This document shows positions 32,833 to 43,324 of a stretch of DNA of 64,000 bases, piece after piece. This DNA is from Lepidostoma basale (taxonomy: Eukaryota; Arthropoda; Insecta; Trichoptera; Lepidostomatidae), in the NCBI GenBank assembly GCA_022606425.2, contig JAHDVF020000882.1, positions 248,001 through 312,000 of the forward strand. Reading direction: 5' to 3'. The translations under genes and the position numbers were made by a program. Positions within the stretch are counted from its first letter, which is position 1, and each line of letters opens with the position of its first letter. Below the pieces are notes generated by a model. The model saw only the letters and a program-made list of their open reading frames with translations, was not told where the DNA came from and made no database searches.

Positions 32833-32969
32833 AGGTAATTTTGTATAAATGCTTTATATATACATACTAAAGTCAATCATTACTGAAATTAATAAAAAAA
32901 TATTACATATACATCAAACTTTTATAATTTCATAAAAATATTAAAAAAATAAGTTAAGTTTAGTTTCAT

Positions 32970-33045
32970 CGGGTTCTGGTGACAGAATGTTTGCCTCTTG
33001 ATCCGGGGCATTTGGGTTCAAGTTTGAACACGATTCGAATCATTG
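32970..33045 (+). repeat. Possible tRNA-derived SINE head
   Basis: TTCTGGTGACAGAATGTTTG then TTTGGGTTCAAGTTTGAA has the spacing of pol III boxes A and B (GGTTCAAGT). It differs from SINE-1. No body or tail is recognised. Confidence 0.3.
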
Positions 33046-33202
33046 CTCATAATAACGAGCTATTTTTGTTCAAATATCGTATTTTCGTACTAAATTCTAA
33101 CACCGCTGAATTGAATCCTTGGTGTTAGTATAAAGAACACAAACTAAAACTTCAGATATAATATAATATTAACGGTTAATAGCTTTCCATTATGAGTGTT
33201 AA

Positions 33203-34348
33203 CCTTTAAGCGCCCGTGCACCGCGTGCAATAAAGGCAGCCCACTGCCCAAGCAAAAATACTCGTGACTTGCGACCTACGCGTCGCAAGTCGGCTGGAAT
33301 ATAGTTCCGTTATTTGGTCACCGCCTGGGATCCGATATTCTCTGATGGTGGAACGAGTGTACAAAAAATTTCTGCGCTTTCTTTATTGGAGAGAAGGAGG
33401 AATATTCACTTGGGAGTTCACTTCTTTCAGCTGATTGGCGGCCGTATACAGAACTCGGATGTCCTGAGTGATGTAGCTCTATTTGTCCCTGATAATTACC
33501 TTAGTCAAAAACAGCACAGATTATTTATTTGCCACGCTGCAGAACCAACCTGCCAATGGTTATGCCTGTGGGTAGGGCAATCTTATTGCTTAATCGGGTC
33601 GCCTCGGAGGTCGACATATTTCGTGGTAGTGTGAGTTGCCTCAGCGATGCAATATCAATGTTATGATTCTTTCTAATTCTTAAGCTTAATTTTTTATATT
33701 TATTTTTTATGCTTCTCTTATAAATTCTTATAATGTAATTGCAAACGATCTGGAATTATGTCTGTAATGTTGGTGATTTTTGAATGAAAATGTTATAAAA
33801 ATAATTATATCACTAAAATTAGTCATTTTATGTAGGTAAAATAAAAAGTATTATCAAAATTAAAGAGTGTGATTATAATTTACAAAAGCTTTATTTGTAA
33901 TTTTTCACATTAATATAATTTCACATTAAAGTTAAATAATAAAAACATAAAAAAATAAATGTATTCAATTTAGATATTTATCTCGTATTCCAAATTTTAA
34001 AACATTTGTCTATGCATAGACCTATTTCAGGCAGTGGTGTGGATTGCGTGTTTAATTAGGCGGACCGTAATAAAACAACGCGTATTTGAAGAGTCAACCT
34101 TGGAACGCAGGTATGAACACTAATATTACGTATGACAAAAGTATTTATCGGAACCGAATATAAAATTACGGATCGGTATCTCAAAAACATTATTTATGTA
34201 AGCTTATATTCATATTTTGAATACCATTGTTATAAATCAGTGTAAAACGATAGTGAAATGCACCATAATCACCGGTCACGTACGGGACCGTTGGGCATTG
34301 AACGGCGTAAATCCGCGGTCCCGTACGGGACCACTGGGCGTCTGAAGG
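33203..34348. mobile_element. TTAA-flanked, piggyBac-like non-autonomous element
   Basis: The left end CCTTTAAGCGCCCG and the complement of the right end, CCTTCAGACGCCC, are similar, and both are bounded by TTAA (33199-33202 and 34349-34352). Duplicated TTAA and ends with CC(C)TT are the signature of the piggyBac superfamily. Subterminal GTACGGGACC repeats lie near the right end. No transposase is present. A LINE-D2 fragment is nested inside. Confidence 0.55.
33281..33660 (+). mobile_element. LINE-D2 fragment
   Basis: The plus strand encodes SRLEYSSVIWSPPGIRYSLM, VERVYKKFLRFLYWREGG, then FFQLIGGRIQNSDVLSDVAL and FVPDNYLSQKQHRLFI in shifted frames. It matches the jockey-like LINE at 21447-22070. 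Deletions and frameshifts are present. Confidence 0.8.
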
Positions 34349-34394
34349 TTAATCACTAAACAACATTATGACTTTTATTTATTAATATATATGA

Positions 34395-34855
34395 TTTTAT
34401 TTACATGATTTGTTTTAGATTTCTTTTGTGGACGTTGGACGATCGAAATGTGCGCAGGAGATGCCTATTGAGGTTCGCAATCCATCACACTGCGTCTCTC
34501 GCTCAGTGACGGTACTCCCATAGAAGCCCAGAAGCCCGGCTTGCGTAAGAAATTTTGAATCCAAACCTCATCTGGCTTACAGAGGTTCAGCTTTTGTGGC
34601 TATTCTTTTACGTCTGTTGGGAACATTGTTGGAAGGTGATTTGGTGGGTTGTTGGTTTATGCGGGGGCATGATTACTTAGATTTGAGGGTTTTGATTCAA
34701 AATTTCTTACGCAAGCCGGGCTTCTGGGCTTCTATGGGAGTACCGCCACTACTCTCGCGGGGGCGAAAAGAGAAGGATGGAGTGCCGCATCGATTAAAGT
34801 GTGGCAGTCCATTCTTTCTGCCTACCCTTTTGGAAAGACGGCGTTATGGTGAATA
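34395..34855 (+). mobile_element. SINE-2 chimeric element, copy 2, interrupted
   Basis: The body (GTGGACGTTGGACGATCG, GCAGGAGATGCC, GAGGTTCGCAATCC, TGCGTCTCTCGC) is split by an inverted-repeat insertion at 34504-34751. It resumes with TCTCGCGGGGGCGAAAAGAG and AAGTGTGGCAGTCCATTC, then the RTE-A end and a short GTTAGTAAGTT tail. Confidence 0.72.
34504..34751. mobile_element. hAT-type non-autonomous element with 8-bp duplication
   Basis: The ends CAGTGACGG and CCGCCACTA are near-complementary. Arms of about 55 bp (TACTCCCATAGAAGCCCAGA...AATTTTGAATC) are inverted. The flanks CTCTCGCT and CTCTCGCG form an 8-bp target duplication with one change, as in hAT elements. The centre holds a jockey-like 3' fragment also seen at 48983-49110. 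Confidence 0.65.
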
Positions 34856-35634
34856 AGTTAGTAAGTTATAAAAAAGTTATTTCTCCATATTTTTTAAATT
34901 TCTCTATACACAAAACCATGTTTTGATACACCTGACTAAAACGCACGGGTAAATGCCCATAAAGTAATATCTTTGCACACTGAACAAGAAAACATTATAT
35001 TAAATGTTTTACTTCTTTGTATCCGTAAAGATTTCTGTAGAAAAGTTTAAAGTCGATTGAGAAACGTTCCGGTCGCAGTCCTGAAGATTTGTGGACTGGT
35101 GCCGTGATTCAGTGTAGCCGCGGGGGGCAATCTTAGAAGAATTGGAGCAATAATCCGGAGAATAGTTCCAAAAATGATTTGCTATAAATCCAATTTTGAA
35201 GCGGTCAGATTTCTCGGGACCGGTGGAGATACCGGCACACAGGTAAGCATATAATAATACATAGCGTGATTACATTTATATAATAGAAAAATAGATTACC
35301 TACTTGACGAGCGCAGTATTTTATCTTATGTATACAAATATCTTAAATTATTAAGGATTAATTGTATCTCAATAGAGACGAAGATGCAAATTGGAAACAG
35401 AATATGGTAGTCGAGGCGTTTACAGGACTTATGACCTGTCATTGGTTAGGTTAAGCGCACGCTTTATGTAATACAACATTCCACATTCCGCCCTTCTTAC
35501 GACCACCACAACCAATCTTAGTAGATGACGCTAGTGTAGATTGAACTAAAAAATGTAAAGTGTATCCCAACATTGTAGCATATATACATCTTCCAAAAAA
35601 TTGTCAGACGTGGTGTAAAAATATATTTTTACCG
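34856..35634. other. Unassigned interval
   Basis: No gene is confirmed. Bases 35050-35235 are GC-richer, and GGCACACAG followed by GTAAGC at 35228-35244 looks like a splice donor, but no convincing acceptor is paired with it. The rest is AT-rich. Confidence 0.4.
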
Positions 35635-35730
35635 CTGAAGATGCAGGTATCCTCCGAAACATGTCGTGTTTTTTTAAAATTGTTATTATTACTTTTTTAA
35701 TATTTCGTCGTTTATTTCCTAGGTATATAT
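35635..35730 (+). repeat. H8 repeat with hammerhead-like motif
   Basis: The motif reads CTGAAGA (35635-35641), T, GCAGG, TAT, CCTCC, GAAA (35656-35659), CATG, TC. The first box and GAAA fit the CTGANGA..GAAA consensus, and stem II forms four of five pairs. Stem I is poor. It is a single unit, related to 26571-26700. Confidence 0.62.
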
Positions 35731-35780
35731 ATGCTTATACTCGTATACAGAAGTGAAGGTCAACACCATAACTTTCTGAT

Positions 35781-36032
35781 GACTTTTGTGGCCGAGTGGT
35801 AGGTGCATTGACTGCCACCCCGAAGGTTCCGGGATCGATTCCCGGCGAGGGGAATGTGATTGTCACACTCTCTTTGGTCTGGTGTAGAATTCACATGACA
35901 ACAAAATGGCGATAGATTAGCTACCTATCGCATGTCACGAGAATCACTATGATAGCTATAATACCCTTTATAACGATTTAGCTCATGCTGTCATGATGTA
36001 AAGAGCGATTCAACGAAATAAAAATAATAATG
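35781..36032 (+). repeat. SINE-1, best full-length copy
   Basis: The tRNA-like head has box A TGGCCGAGTGG (35789-35799) and box B GGATCGATTCC (35832-35842). A body with GTGTAGAATTCACATGACA and GATTAGCTACCTATCGC follows. The tail is CATGATGTAAAGAGCGATTC then AACGAAATAAAAATAATAAT. The tail matches the 3' end of LINE-D1 at 20880-20966, so that LINE family probably supplied its reverse transcriptase. Confidence 0.87.
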
Positions 36033-36439
36033 TGCAGTCGTTAATTTGAAAACATTGCCATGCTTCTGTATTCGACGTTGCAGAATATCCCTATAAATTA
36101 TACATTTTTCCTATAATCATTAATGCTACAATTTGTCTGTATACACGAAACAGGTAAGACATCTCTTTATGTACTCCTTGAGTGCAAACTTCATTTAAGT
36201 TGGAAACTTTGCGGAAAAAATAGATTGTTCTCAAGCTTGGACGGTTTCAATTGTGTCCGTTTAGTGCCACCTCCTCTCCCCCTCACCGTGGCTGGCGAGG
36301 TGAGGGCTGTGTCGATGCAAAAAGCATATTTTTACCAATATTTCCTGACCATATTATTAATTTCCATTTAACACACATCACACAAATATTAGAAATTTAA
36401 CGCACTATTAAAAAAATGTATACTTTAATTTTGAAAAGA
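36033..36439. other. Unassigned interval
   Basis: No gene is supported. A reading frame at 36123-36371 has no recognised motif. Confidence 0.45.
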
Positions 36440-36491
36440 ACACGAATATAATTAATACGAATGAAAACGTTTATTTTCTAGAAGTATTATA

Positions 36492-37523
36492 TTAGGTTGG
36501 GGAAAAAGTTTTCGTGTTTCGTATTTATTCCTTTATTTCAATGCTTTACAAATAATGTTTGAATCATCCGATTTAAGTCAAATATGCACCGTTCTGTTTG
36601 ATAACTTATTGCAAACGAGAATCCAACTTCATAATGCCCCTTTCGTAGAAGCCCTTGTCCCTATTGGCAAAAACTCGGACAACCAATTTTCACAGGCCTC
36701 TATTGAGGCGAAATTTGTACCCCCAAGCGCGTTAGCCATATACAGAAACAGGTAGTAGTCACTTGGTGCTAGGTTCGGACTATAGGGTGGCTGCATAAGA
36801 ACTTCCCATACGAGCTCCCGGAGCTTCTGGAGCATCATCAAAGATGTGTGCGGCCTGGCGTTGGCCTGATGAAACACGATTCCTATTCACCAATGCTGGC
36901 CGTTTCTGTTCGATCGCCAGCTTCAAATGGTCAAGTTGTTCACGGTTGAGGGCAGAATTCAGCGTTTGCCCATGGGAGAGCAGCTCATGGTAGAGTATTC
37001 CCTGCCAATCCCACCAAATACACAGAAACACCTTCCTGGCCGTAAGTCCTGGCTCGGCCGCAGTCTGGGCCGCTTCGACCACGATCTCTGTCGCTTGACA
37101 TTGTCGTAAGTGACCCACTTTTCATCACCAGCTACCATCCGCTTCAGAAATGGGTCGATTTTGTTGCAAATCAGCAGCGATTTGCAGATGGAAATTCGGT
37201 CCATGAGGTCTTTTTTGCGTCAGCTCGTGTGGTACCCAAACATCGACTTTTTTTTTAATGCAGCCTTCTGCAAATAGTTGAAATCGGTTTTATGATCGAT
37301 ATTCAGCTCCTGGGCGATGCTAGGACTGCTAACATGACGGTCTATCTCCAAATATCGAAAATAATTACCAAGCGTATTTATTAAAGACAAACAGTTATTC
37401 TTTAATAAATACACTTGGTGATTATTTTCTGATGTAGAATTCACAAGTCTGATACAGAAATTGCAAAAAAAAAATGAAAAAAATTAAAATGTCACTTAAT
37501 GAGTTTTACCTTTGAACCGACGA
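36492..37523 (-). mobile_element. Mariner-like element
   Basis: The left end is TTAGGTTGGGGAAAAAGTTT, a mariner terminal repeat. The right end, read inward, is TCGTCGGTTCAAAGG, a decayed partner. TA flanks both sides. It is close to full mariner length (about 1.3 kb is usual), so internal deletions are likely. Confidence 0.82.
36560..37415 (-). pseudogene. Mariner transposase, broken
   Basis: In order on the minus strand: helix-turn-helix part (RHVSSPSIAQELNIDHKT), the RISICKSLL segment, MVAGDEKWVTYDN with the first catalytic D, the WWDWQGILYHELL segment, FHQANARPHTS, and PPYSPNLAPSDYYLF with the last catalytic D. The usual D of the DNARPH motif reads A, so the catalytic triad is lost. At least two frameshifts and several stops break the ORF. 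It would cut and paste its own ends if intact. Confidence 0.85.
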
Positions 37524-37698
37524 TATTATATTTTATGTGAATGTCAAGTGTCACCTTTGTCAAATATCTTTTGATAATGTCTTAGATAGGCGGAATATGT
37601 AATTGACATAAAATATAATAAAACTTCTGAAAAACAGACTTTTTCATTCGTATTAATTATTTAATATAGTTTTGGAATAATTGTTCACGAAATAATAA

Positions 37699-38394
37699 AG
37701 CCTTTTATTGTGTTTATAATATCTTTTGTAAAAAATAAACTGATTTTGATAGTAATATTTAATTTCATTTATTGATCGGACCAGTAAGTTTTCGGACCAT
37801 TCAATTTTTAAAGTATGCAAAAAGTAAAAACACAACAAGAACATTTATTATCCCTCTCACCCTGTTCGATATTTGAATGCATTCAGATTATCAGCGTACG
37901 AAACCGTATTTGTGGAAAGGGATGTGAAATCGCTCCAGCTGTGGAATACGATAATACCCCAAAATTTCAAAATGCACGGAGGTCGATTATGGCTTCCAAG
38001 ACGAATGAACCGATTAATAAAGTTGTGTATTCAGCAGATGCGAGTCCGGCTGTATGAAAATGACGATTAATTTTCATAAAACATTGTAATTCAACGAATT
38101 TTTTGACGAGTTTGTGCTATTGCACATTGCACATGTGCAATTGAAACAGAAATCGAAATAAAATCAATTAAAAGATCGACGCATAACGCTCTCAACTAAT
38201 CTAACTTTCTTTTAATCCCATTTCTAACGAATATACAACGTCGAATGTTCGTATCCACCTCAATGTAAAGGATCCATTTTCAAAATCTAATGTATTCCAC
38301 TTTACATAGTTTTCATAATTCACCTTAACCAGCAAATTGTTGACGCTTCTAGATTTGGCTACTTCAATCCATCATACGTGGCCAATCCATGTCA
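37699..38394. other. Unassigned interval
   Basis: No gene is confirmed. A frame at 37873-38070 (ERDVKSLQLW.. RRMNRLIKLCIQQMRVRL) is not recognised and may be chance or a worn repeat. Confidence 0.4.
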
Positions 38395-38447
38395 CGCGCC
38401 CTTGAGGTGATTACATCACAAAAACGGCGATTTAAAAGTTGGCATAT

Positions 38448-38498
<51 letters not shown>

Positions 38499-38542
38499 TC
38501 AATAATAATAATAATAATAATTATTACTATTATTATTATTGT
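38395..38542 (+). repeat. LINE-E 3' tail and (AAT)n tract
   Basis: GCGCCCTTGAGGTGATTACA then TCACAAAAACGGCGAT is shared with 60565-60632 and 62505-62572. In the best copy GCGCC pairs with GGCGC and TGAT with ATCA. It is followed by ~85 bp of AAT/ATT triplets. Confidence 0.8.
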
Positions 38543-39000
38543 TACTGGCAAAATAAGGATGAAAGTAGAATAAATGAAGTAGAAATGAGATCTCTTAGAC
38601 GAATGTGTGGATACTCAGTGTATGATAGATTGTCGAATGAAAATATAAGAAGTGAATGCGGTGCGAATGATGGTGTCATGAACAAAATAATGAAAGGATC
38701 ATTAAGATGGTTTGGACACATGGAAAGAATGAATGAAGAAAGAATGGTAAAAAATTATATGTTAATGATGTAAATGGAACCAGAAATAGAGAAAGACCGA
38801 GGAAAACGTGGCACGATCAAATAAATCAAATATTGAATGTCAGCCATGTGAGGAGTCAGAAAAATTGACGCGCGTGCATGACACAATGTATGAATGTTGA
38901 GGAAGCGAGAGAAATATGTCAGGAAAGAAAAGTGTGGCAGTCCATTATTTCTGCCTACGCCTTCGGGGAGACGGCGTGATGGTTAGTTAGTTAGTTAGTT
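38543..39000 (+). mobile_element. RTE-A LINE 3' fragment with (TTAG)n tail
   Basis: The plus strand reads MRSLRRMCGYSVYDRLSNEN, SECGANDGVMNKIMKGSLRW and FGHMERMNEERMVKN, then a frameshift, and later the DQINQILNVSHVRSQ part. It ends in GACGGCGTGATGGTTAGTTA with three to four TTAG units, inside an ATT microsatellite. Confidence 0.87.
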
Positions 39001-39319
39001 TATTATTATTATTATTATTTTTGGGTAAGCTCTACAATGCTATGTTTTAAGAAATAACGTTATTATAGCAATGCTATTATTTATATGTATTTACCGTATT
39101 TTTCGGACCATAAGGCGCATTTTTTGTTCAGAAAATTCAACCAAATATTGGGTTGGTTCCGATAGCTTTGTAAAAAAAGTAGGAACTTTATTCTGATAAA
39201 ATACAAAATTAGAAATAAAGTTAAATAAAATAAATAAACAAAATGAAACTGAATATTTAAAACAACACAATAATAATAACAACAACAATTATCCGCAAGG
39301 GTAGGCGGAGTGAAAGTGA

Positions 39320-39905
39320 ATGGTGAAAAACAAAGTGAATGGTGCACTTAAAGTTGTCATCGCCAAACAAAAACCTATCCAAAAAAGCTAGAATGGCAGT
39401 GCACAATGGTGTTCTTCCACCGACCCTTATGTATGAAAGCGAAGCATGGAACTAGCAAAATAAGGATGAAAGTAGAATAAATGCAGTAGAAATTAGTTCT
39501 CTTAGACGAATGTGTGATACTCTGTGTATGATTGAGTGTCTAATGAAAATAAAAGAAGTGAATGCGGTGCAAATGATGGTGTTATGAACAAAATAATGAA
39601 AGGATCATTAAGATGGTTTGGACATATGGAGAGAATGAATAAAGAAAGAATGGTAAAAAAAAAATATGTAAACGATGTAAATGGAACCAGAAATAGAGGA
39701 AGACCGAGGAAAACGTGGCACGATCAAATAAATCAAATATTGATTGTCGGCCATGTTAGGAGTCAGAGAAATGAAATCGACGCGCGTGCATGACACGATG
39801 TATGAATGTTGAGGAAGCGAGAGAAATTTGTCAGGAAAGAAAAGTGTGACAGTCCATTCTTTCTGCCTACCCCTTCGGGGAGACGGCGTGATGGTTATTT
39901 AGTTA
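39320..39905 (+). mobile_element. RTE-A LINE 3' fragment
   Basis: It starts in KVNGALKVV codons, has AQWCSSTDPYV-like out-of-frame codons and then the region SNENKRSECGANDGVMNKIM, KGSLRWFGHMERMNKERMVK and KKYVNDVNGTRNRGRPRKTW. It extends to the conserved end at about 39893. A six-base insertion (GAAATC) breaks the RSQRNRRA stretch. Confidence 0.85.
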
Positions 39906-40133
39906 GAAGTATTTTATGTTTGTTCTAAAAAAGGGTTGTGACAGATATAACTTTTTAAACAAGATTTGATTGTGACCTAAATATGAGCACGCGGAACAAT
40001 TTGAACAGGAACAATTTTCCATTGATAATAAAAATTGACAGCAAGCAGCCAGACCAAAATACACATATGACACTTGTTAAAGTGTTTATAGAAAAGAGAA
40101 TCAGAATATCTCAAATATGAATATTTCGTTGTT

Positions 40134-40372
40134 TTGGCAGAAACACTATGATACTTACACATTATAAACTGTTAAATTAAAAAACTTTGTTTCATGTATC
40201 ACAATTGTATTTTTATTATACGCGACAGCTGTTTCGTCAACCTATGTTGACATCATCAGGTGTTACAATAATATTATTGTAACACCTGATGATGTCAACA
40301 TAGGTTGACGAAACAGCCGTCACGTAAAGTAAAAATAAAACAAAGTTTTTTAATTAACAGTTTATGTGAATA
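40134..40372. repeat. H1 palindromic element, best preserved
   Basis: Two ~110-bp arms are inverted around 40270. The left motif (minus, 40260 to 40224) and right motif (plus, 40286-40321) each read CTGATGA, T, GTCAAC, ATAG, GTTGAC, GAAA, then CAGCTG (left) or CAGCCG (right), TC. Core boxes are intact in both. Stem I pairing is weak. There is no coding sequence between the arms. Confidence 0.87.
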
Positions 40373-41106
40373 TTTATTTTTTATGTGTTTTTAAAAACAG
40401 TGTTCTTTCTAAAATATTGTATATTTGTTTTCTTATATTGGAGAGTCACAGCGTTTCGGTCAAAACAATGGATTTTCTAAAATACGTATATTTGTTTTCT
40501 CTGTTTTTTAATACAAAATGAAAAATAATATAAAATGAAAGAGTCGAAAAGAATAAAAAATAATATGAAATGAAAGAGTTGGGCTCAAGTTGTTCAGAGC
40601 TTAAACGGCAAAAAGTCGTGCGATTCAGGAAACGAATGACACGAAAAACGAAGGGATTGTCTAAAGAACAAAAAAGACAATCCAAACGTTCCTCGTTTAC
40701 ACATGTCAATCATAATTGAAGGTGTGAGCAAGGAACGAGCGGGGGTGCTCCCGGCGCTCGTGCTAGGGTCGTAGGATTTTTCATTCCATTTTCCCCTTAT
40801 CCCCGACAGCGCTAATATAGGGGGGGAGGGGCCGCCGTAATATCTGGAATGGGCTGCTAGGTCAGCAACTTCCCTGCCACTCGCGGCCAACTTACGACTT
40901 CGATATGTGGACTTGAAGGAGGTCGGCGGCGGAACGTTTTATCTCGCACCATTAAAACCTTTTAATGCCGTCGGATGCTTTAATCCCATGCTTTATTTAC
41001 TCCCGTTGTTTTAAAATTGAAATATTTTCTCACCTTATACGAACGATATAATTACTACGTTTAAAAATTCTCATTTCAATGTCTTATCTTTAGGTCTCAT
41101 CTCTTA
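40373..41106. other. Unassigned interval with GC-rich island
   Basis: No gene is supported. Bases 40730-40990 form one of the clearest GC-rich, apparently single-copy islands in the window, suggestive of conserved or regulatory DNA. Confidence 0.45.
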
Positions 41107-41225
41107 ACTGTTAAAATTTAAAACACTGTTATAATATCACAATTTCTTTTTATTCACTGAAAGTGTCGCGACAGCTGTTTCGCCAACCGATGTTAGCATC
41201 ATCAGGTGTTACAATGAACTATGTT
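41107..41225 (-). repeat. H1 half unit, subfamily b
   Basis: The minus-strand motif (41205 to 41170) reads CTGATGA, T, GCTAAC, ATCG, GTTGGC, GAAA, CAGCTG, TC, with stem II of six pairs including one G-U. The core is complete. Only one arm is present, followed directly by an H2 element. Confidence 0.75.
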
Positions 41226-41575
41226 TCTTCTATGTTCGCCATACTTTGTGTTGTAGATGTTTTATTTCATTTTATTTTTTATATTCTTTGTATATACAGC
41301 AATAACTTTAAAAAAAATAAATTACATATCAGACATGTTTCGGACAACCAGTCCTACCTTCGTAATATTATAAAGATACATATTTAAAATATTATAAAAT
41401 TGTTTACAAATATTATCAGTTTTGACAGATTTATCAAAATCAAGAATCTGTCAAAACTGATCATATTTGTAAACAATTTTATAATATTTTAAATATGTAT
41501 CTTTATAATATCAATGAGAAAGGACCGGTTAAACGAAAAATGTCTGATATTAACATTTATTTTTTTATGTTATTT
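41226..41575. repeat. H2 palindromic element
   Basis: Arms from about 41300 to 41516 are inverted around 41435: AAATATTATAAAATTGTTTA, TCAGTTTTGACAGAT and complements. The left motif (minus) has CGAAGGT for the first box. The right motif has ATGAGAA and GAAAAATGTC. Stem I ATATCA/TGATAT is intact on the right. Compare the intact motif at 63511. Confidence 0.82.
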
Positions 41576-41579
41576 CTTG

Positions 41580-42035
41580 AAACTTGATAGTTGATAACAG
41601 TTCCCTGTCAATTCTAGCTCGCCTCAGGACTTTGGTATTGGTAACCATGTCTGTCCAGGGAATTCTAAGCATTCTGCGTTAGAGCCACATTTCAAATGCT
41701 TCCAGTCATGGAGTTGACGTTTAAGGTCCACGTTTCTCATCCATAAAATAAAACAGACCACATTTAGCATTTAATCATTTTCTGGCGGAGTTTCAAGTTT
41801 ATGTTATCATTGCAGAAGAGTAATTTCATTTTATTAAACGTAGCTCTTGCTACCTCAATTCTGCATTTTATCTCTACATCTATGAGATTGATTGTGTTGT
41901 GTTAGTAATTTAAAAATTTCCACCCTTTCAACATTACGGCCGTTCAAATGCAATACTGACCCACTGTAGTCAAGCCGTCCGAATGTCACCCATTTGGTTT
42001 TACTGACATTTATTGTTAGCCTCATATATAAAATT
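41580..42035 (-). mobile_element. LINE-B related fragment, upstream part
   Basis: The minus strand reads INLIDVEIKCRIEVARATFN, KMKLLFCNDNINLKLRQKMI, then KC, a stop, MWSVLFYG and ETWTLNVNSM in broken frames. This is the thumb region of an insect LINE, further upstream than the other copies. Multiple stops show it is dead. Confidence 0.75.
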
Positions 42036-42629
42036 ATAATAGATTTTCATTTCAAAATGTTGAATGTAATGAATTCAATAAGTCACTTTAATTGTGACGC
42101 ACGTTTGTTATTATTAATGAGCGTGTAAATGCATTGATATAAAATAATTGCGATTTAATAATAAAACAAAATGAAAGTGGTGACAATAGATAAATGAGGC
42201 GTGTCCACATTCACCAGAATGTATTGTTTCGAATCGAAATAATTTGTTTTAGCACCACGAACGAGTTTGAAATAATGAACGGAACACCTTTTGTTTAGAT
42301 GATGTGGGAAATTTTATTTACTGCGATGAATTCCGTAATTCGATATTAAAATCCAATTGCATTGACGGCCCGATCTCGATATTCTGGCCCAGATTTGCGG
42401 TTGCGTTTGCTCGCGACAGAATGTAATACCTTCCATATGGTATTTAATTTTCACGGACACGAATATTCGTCAATTTGGAATGCTAGCGCTAAGATAATCA
42501 CAACTGGATGAATCATTGTTTGGTTTGTGGCAAAATCATTTTCAGACCGATGCTTCGTATTTCTGAATATTATGAAATTATTTACTGAAATCGATTGAGG
42601 ATTATTGACTAACATGAGATTTGCAGATG
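42036..42629. other. Unassigned interval
   Basis: No gene is supported. Bases 42340-42500 are GC-richer and appear single-copy. Confidence 0.45.
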
Positions 42630-42745
42630 ATTATATTATTATGAATATGACTCTGGAGGAAGACAGAGTGGTGTGTCCGGATAGAGTTGTGTGGTGGTTT
42701 ATTGTCGCTTTCTTCCTCTCCAGGTAAACGATGTGATGGTTAATT
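42630..42745 (+). mobile_element. RTE-A LINE 3' sliver, decayed
   Basis: The codons GVCPDRVVWWFIVAFF-like and the end CGATGTGATGGTTAATT identify a worn RTE-A end. Confidence 0.55.
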
Positions 42746-43324
42746 CTTGTAGTTTTTAAAAATGTTTAAATTATAGCGTTTTTGTTGCATTTTATTTTGA
42801 CTATTAATACATTTTTAAAAACATTTAAAAATACAATTTCATTCTACAAATGAAATGTAAACACACATTTAAAAATAGTCGTAACCCGTGAAATATTTAC
42901 GGAAGTAAAGATTTTCTACCATTTAAAAACTTGGTTCACTGTACAATCGTAATCATTAATAAGTTTTAACTTTTAATGTAAATATTTTTTTTTACACACG
43001 CTTAAATTTCACAATCAACAATACCAAATTTTTCTCCATTTTGTATTGTGCACTTCTGTCATATAACAATAATAAGAACAATTTTCAAAATAAGATTCAG
43101 AATCAGAACGAAATTCAAAGAAGTATTCCTCTCTCACTCTCTTGTATTCAAAATATTTTCGTACACTCTCTTGATGACATGCGCGTTTTTGCCAATTAAT
43201 ATCATGATATCAGTAAGGCCCCGTATCATATTAGAAGTAGTAGTGGAGATTGCATGCGTATTTATTTATTTTTAAATTTGTTTAAAAAAAAACTTCTGTT
43301 TTTTTTATATGTACTAGCGATTAT
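42746..43324. other. Unassigned AT-rich interval
   Basis: No gene or repeat is recognised. Confidence 0.5.

Larger units (their letters stand above)
36440..37698. repeat. H6 palindrome carrying a nested mariner
   Basis: The left arm ATACGAATGAAAACGTTTAT..TAGAAGTATTATA stops at 36491. The element resumes at 37526 with TTATATTTTATGTGAATGTC and continues to a full right arm (CATTCGTATTAATTATTTAA). The right half has TTGATAATG, TCTTAGATAGGC, GGAATATGT, a mutated hammerhead-like order. The intervening 1032 bp are a mariner with TA on each side. Confidence 0.82.

Noticed and set aside
35055..35244. Possible exon ending at GGCACACAG/GTAAGC
   Set aside because: The donor is good, but no acceptor with a pyrimidine tract fits and an in-frame stop lies 5' of the open part. 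It is noted only in the interval entry.
39000..39020. Telomeric repeat (TTAGG)n
   Set aside because: The tail unit is four bases (TTAG) and is tied to RTE-A ends, not to a telomeric array.
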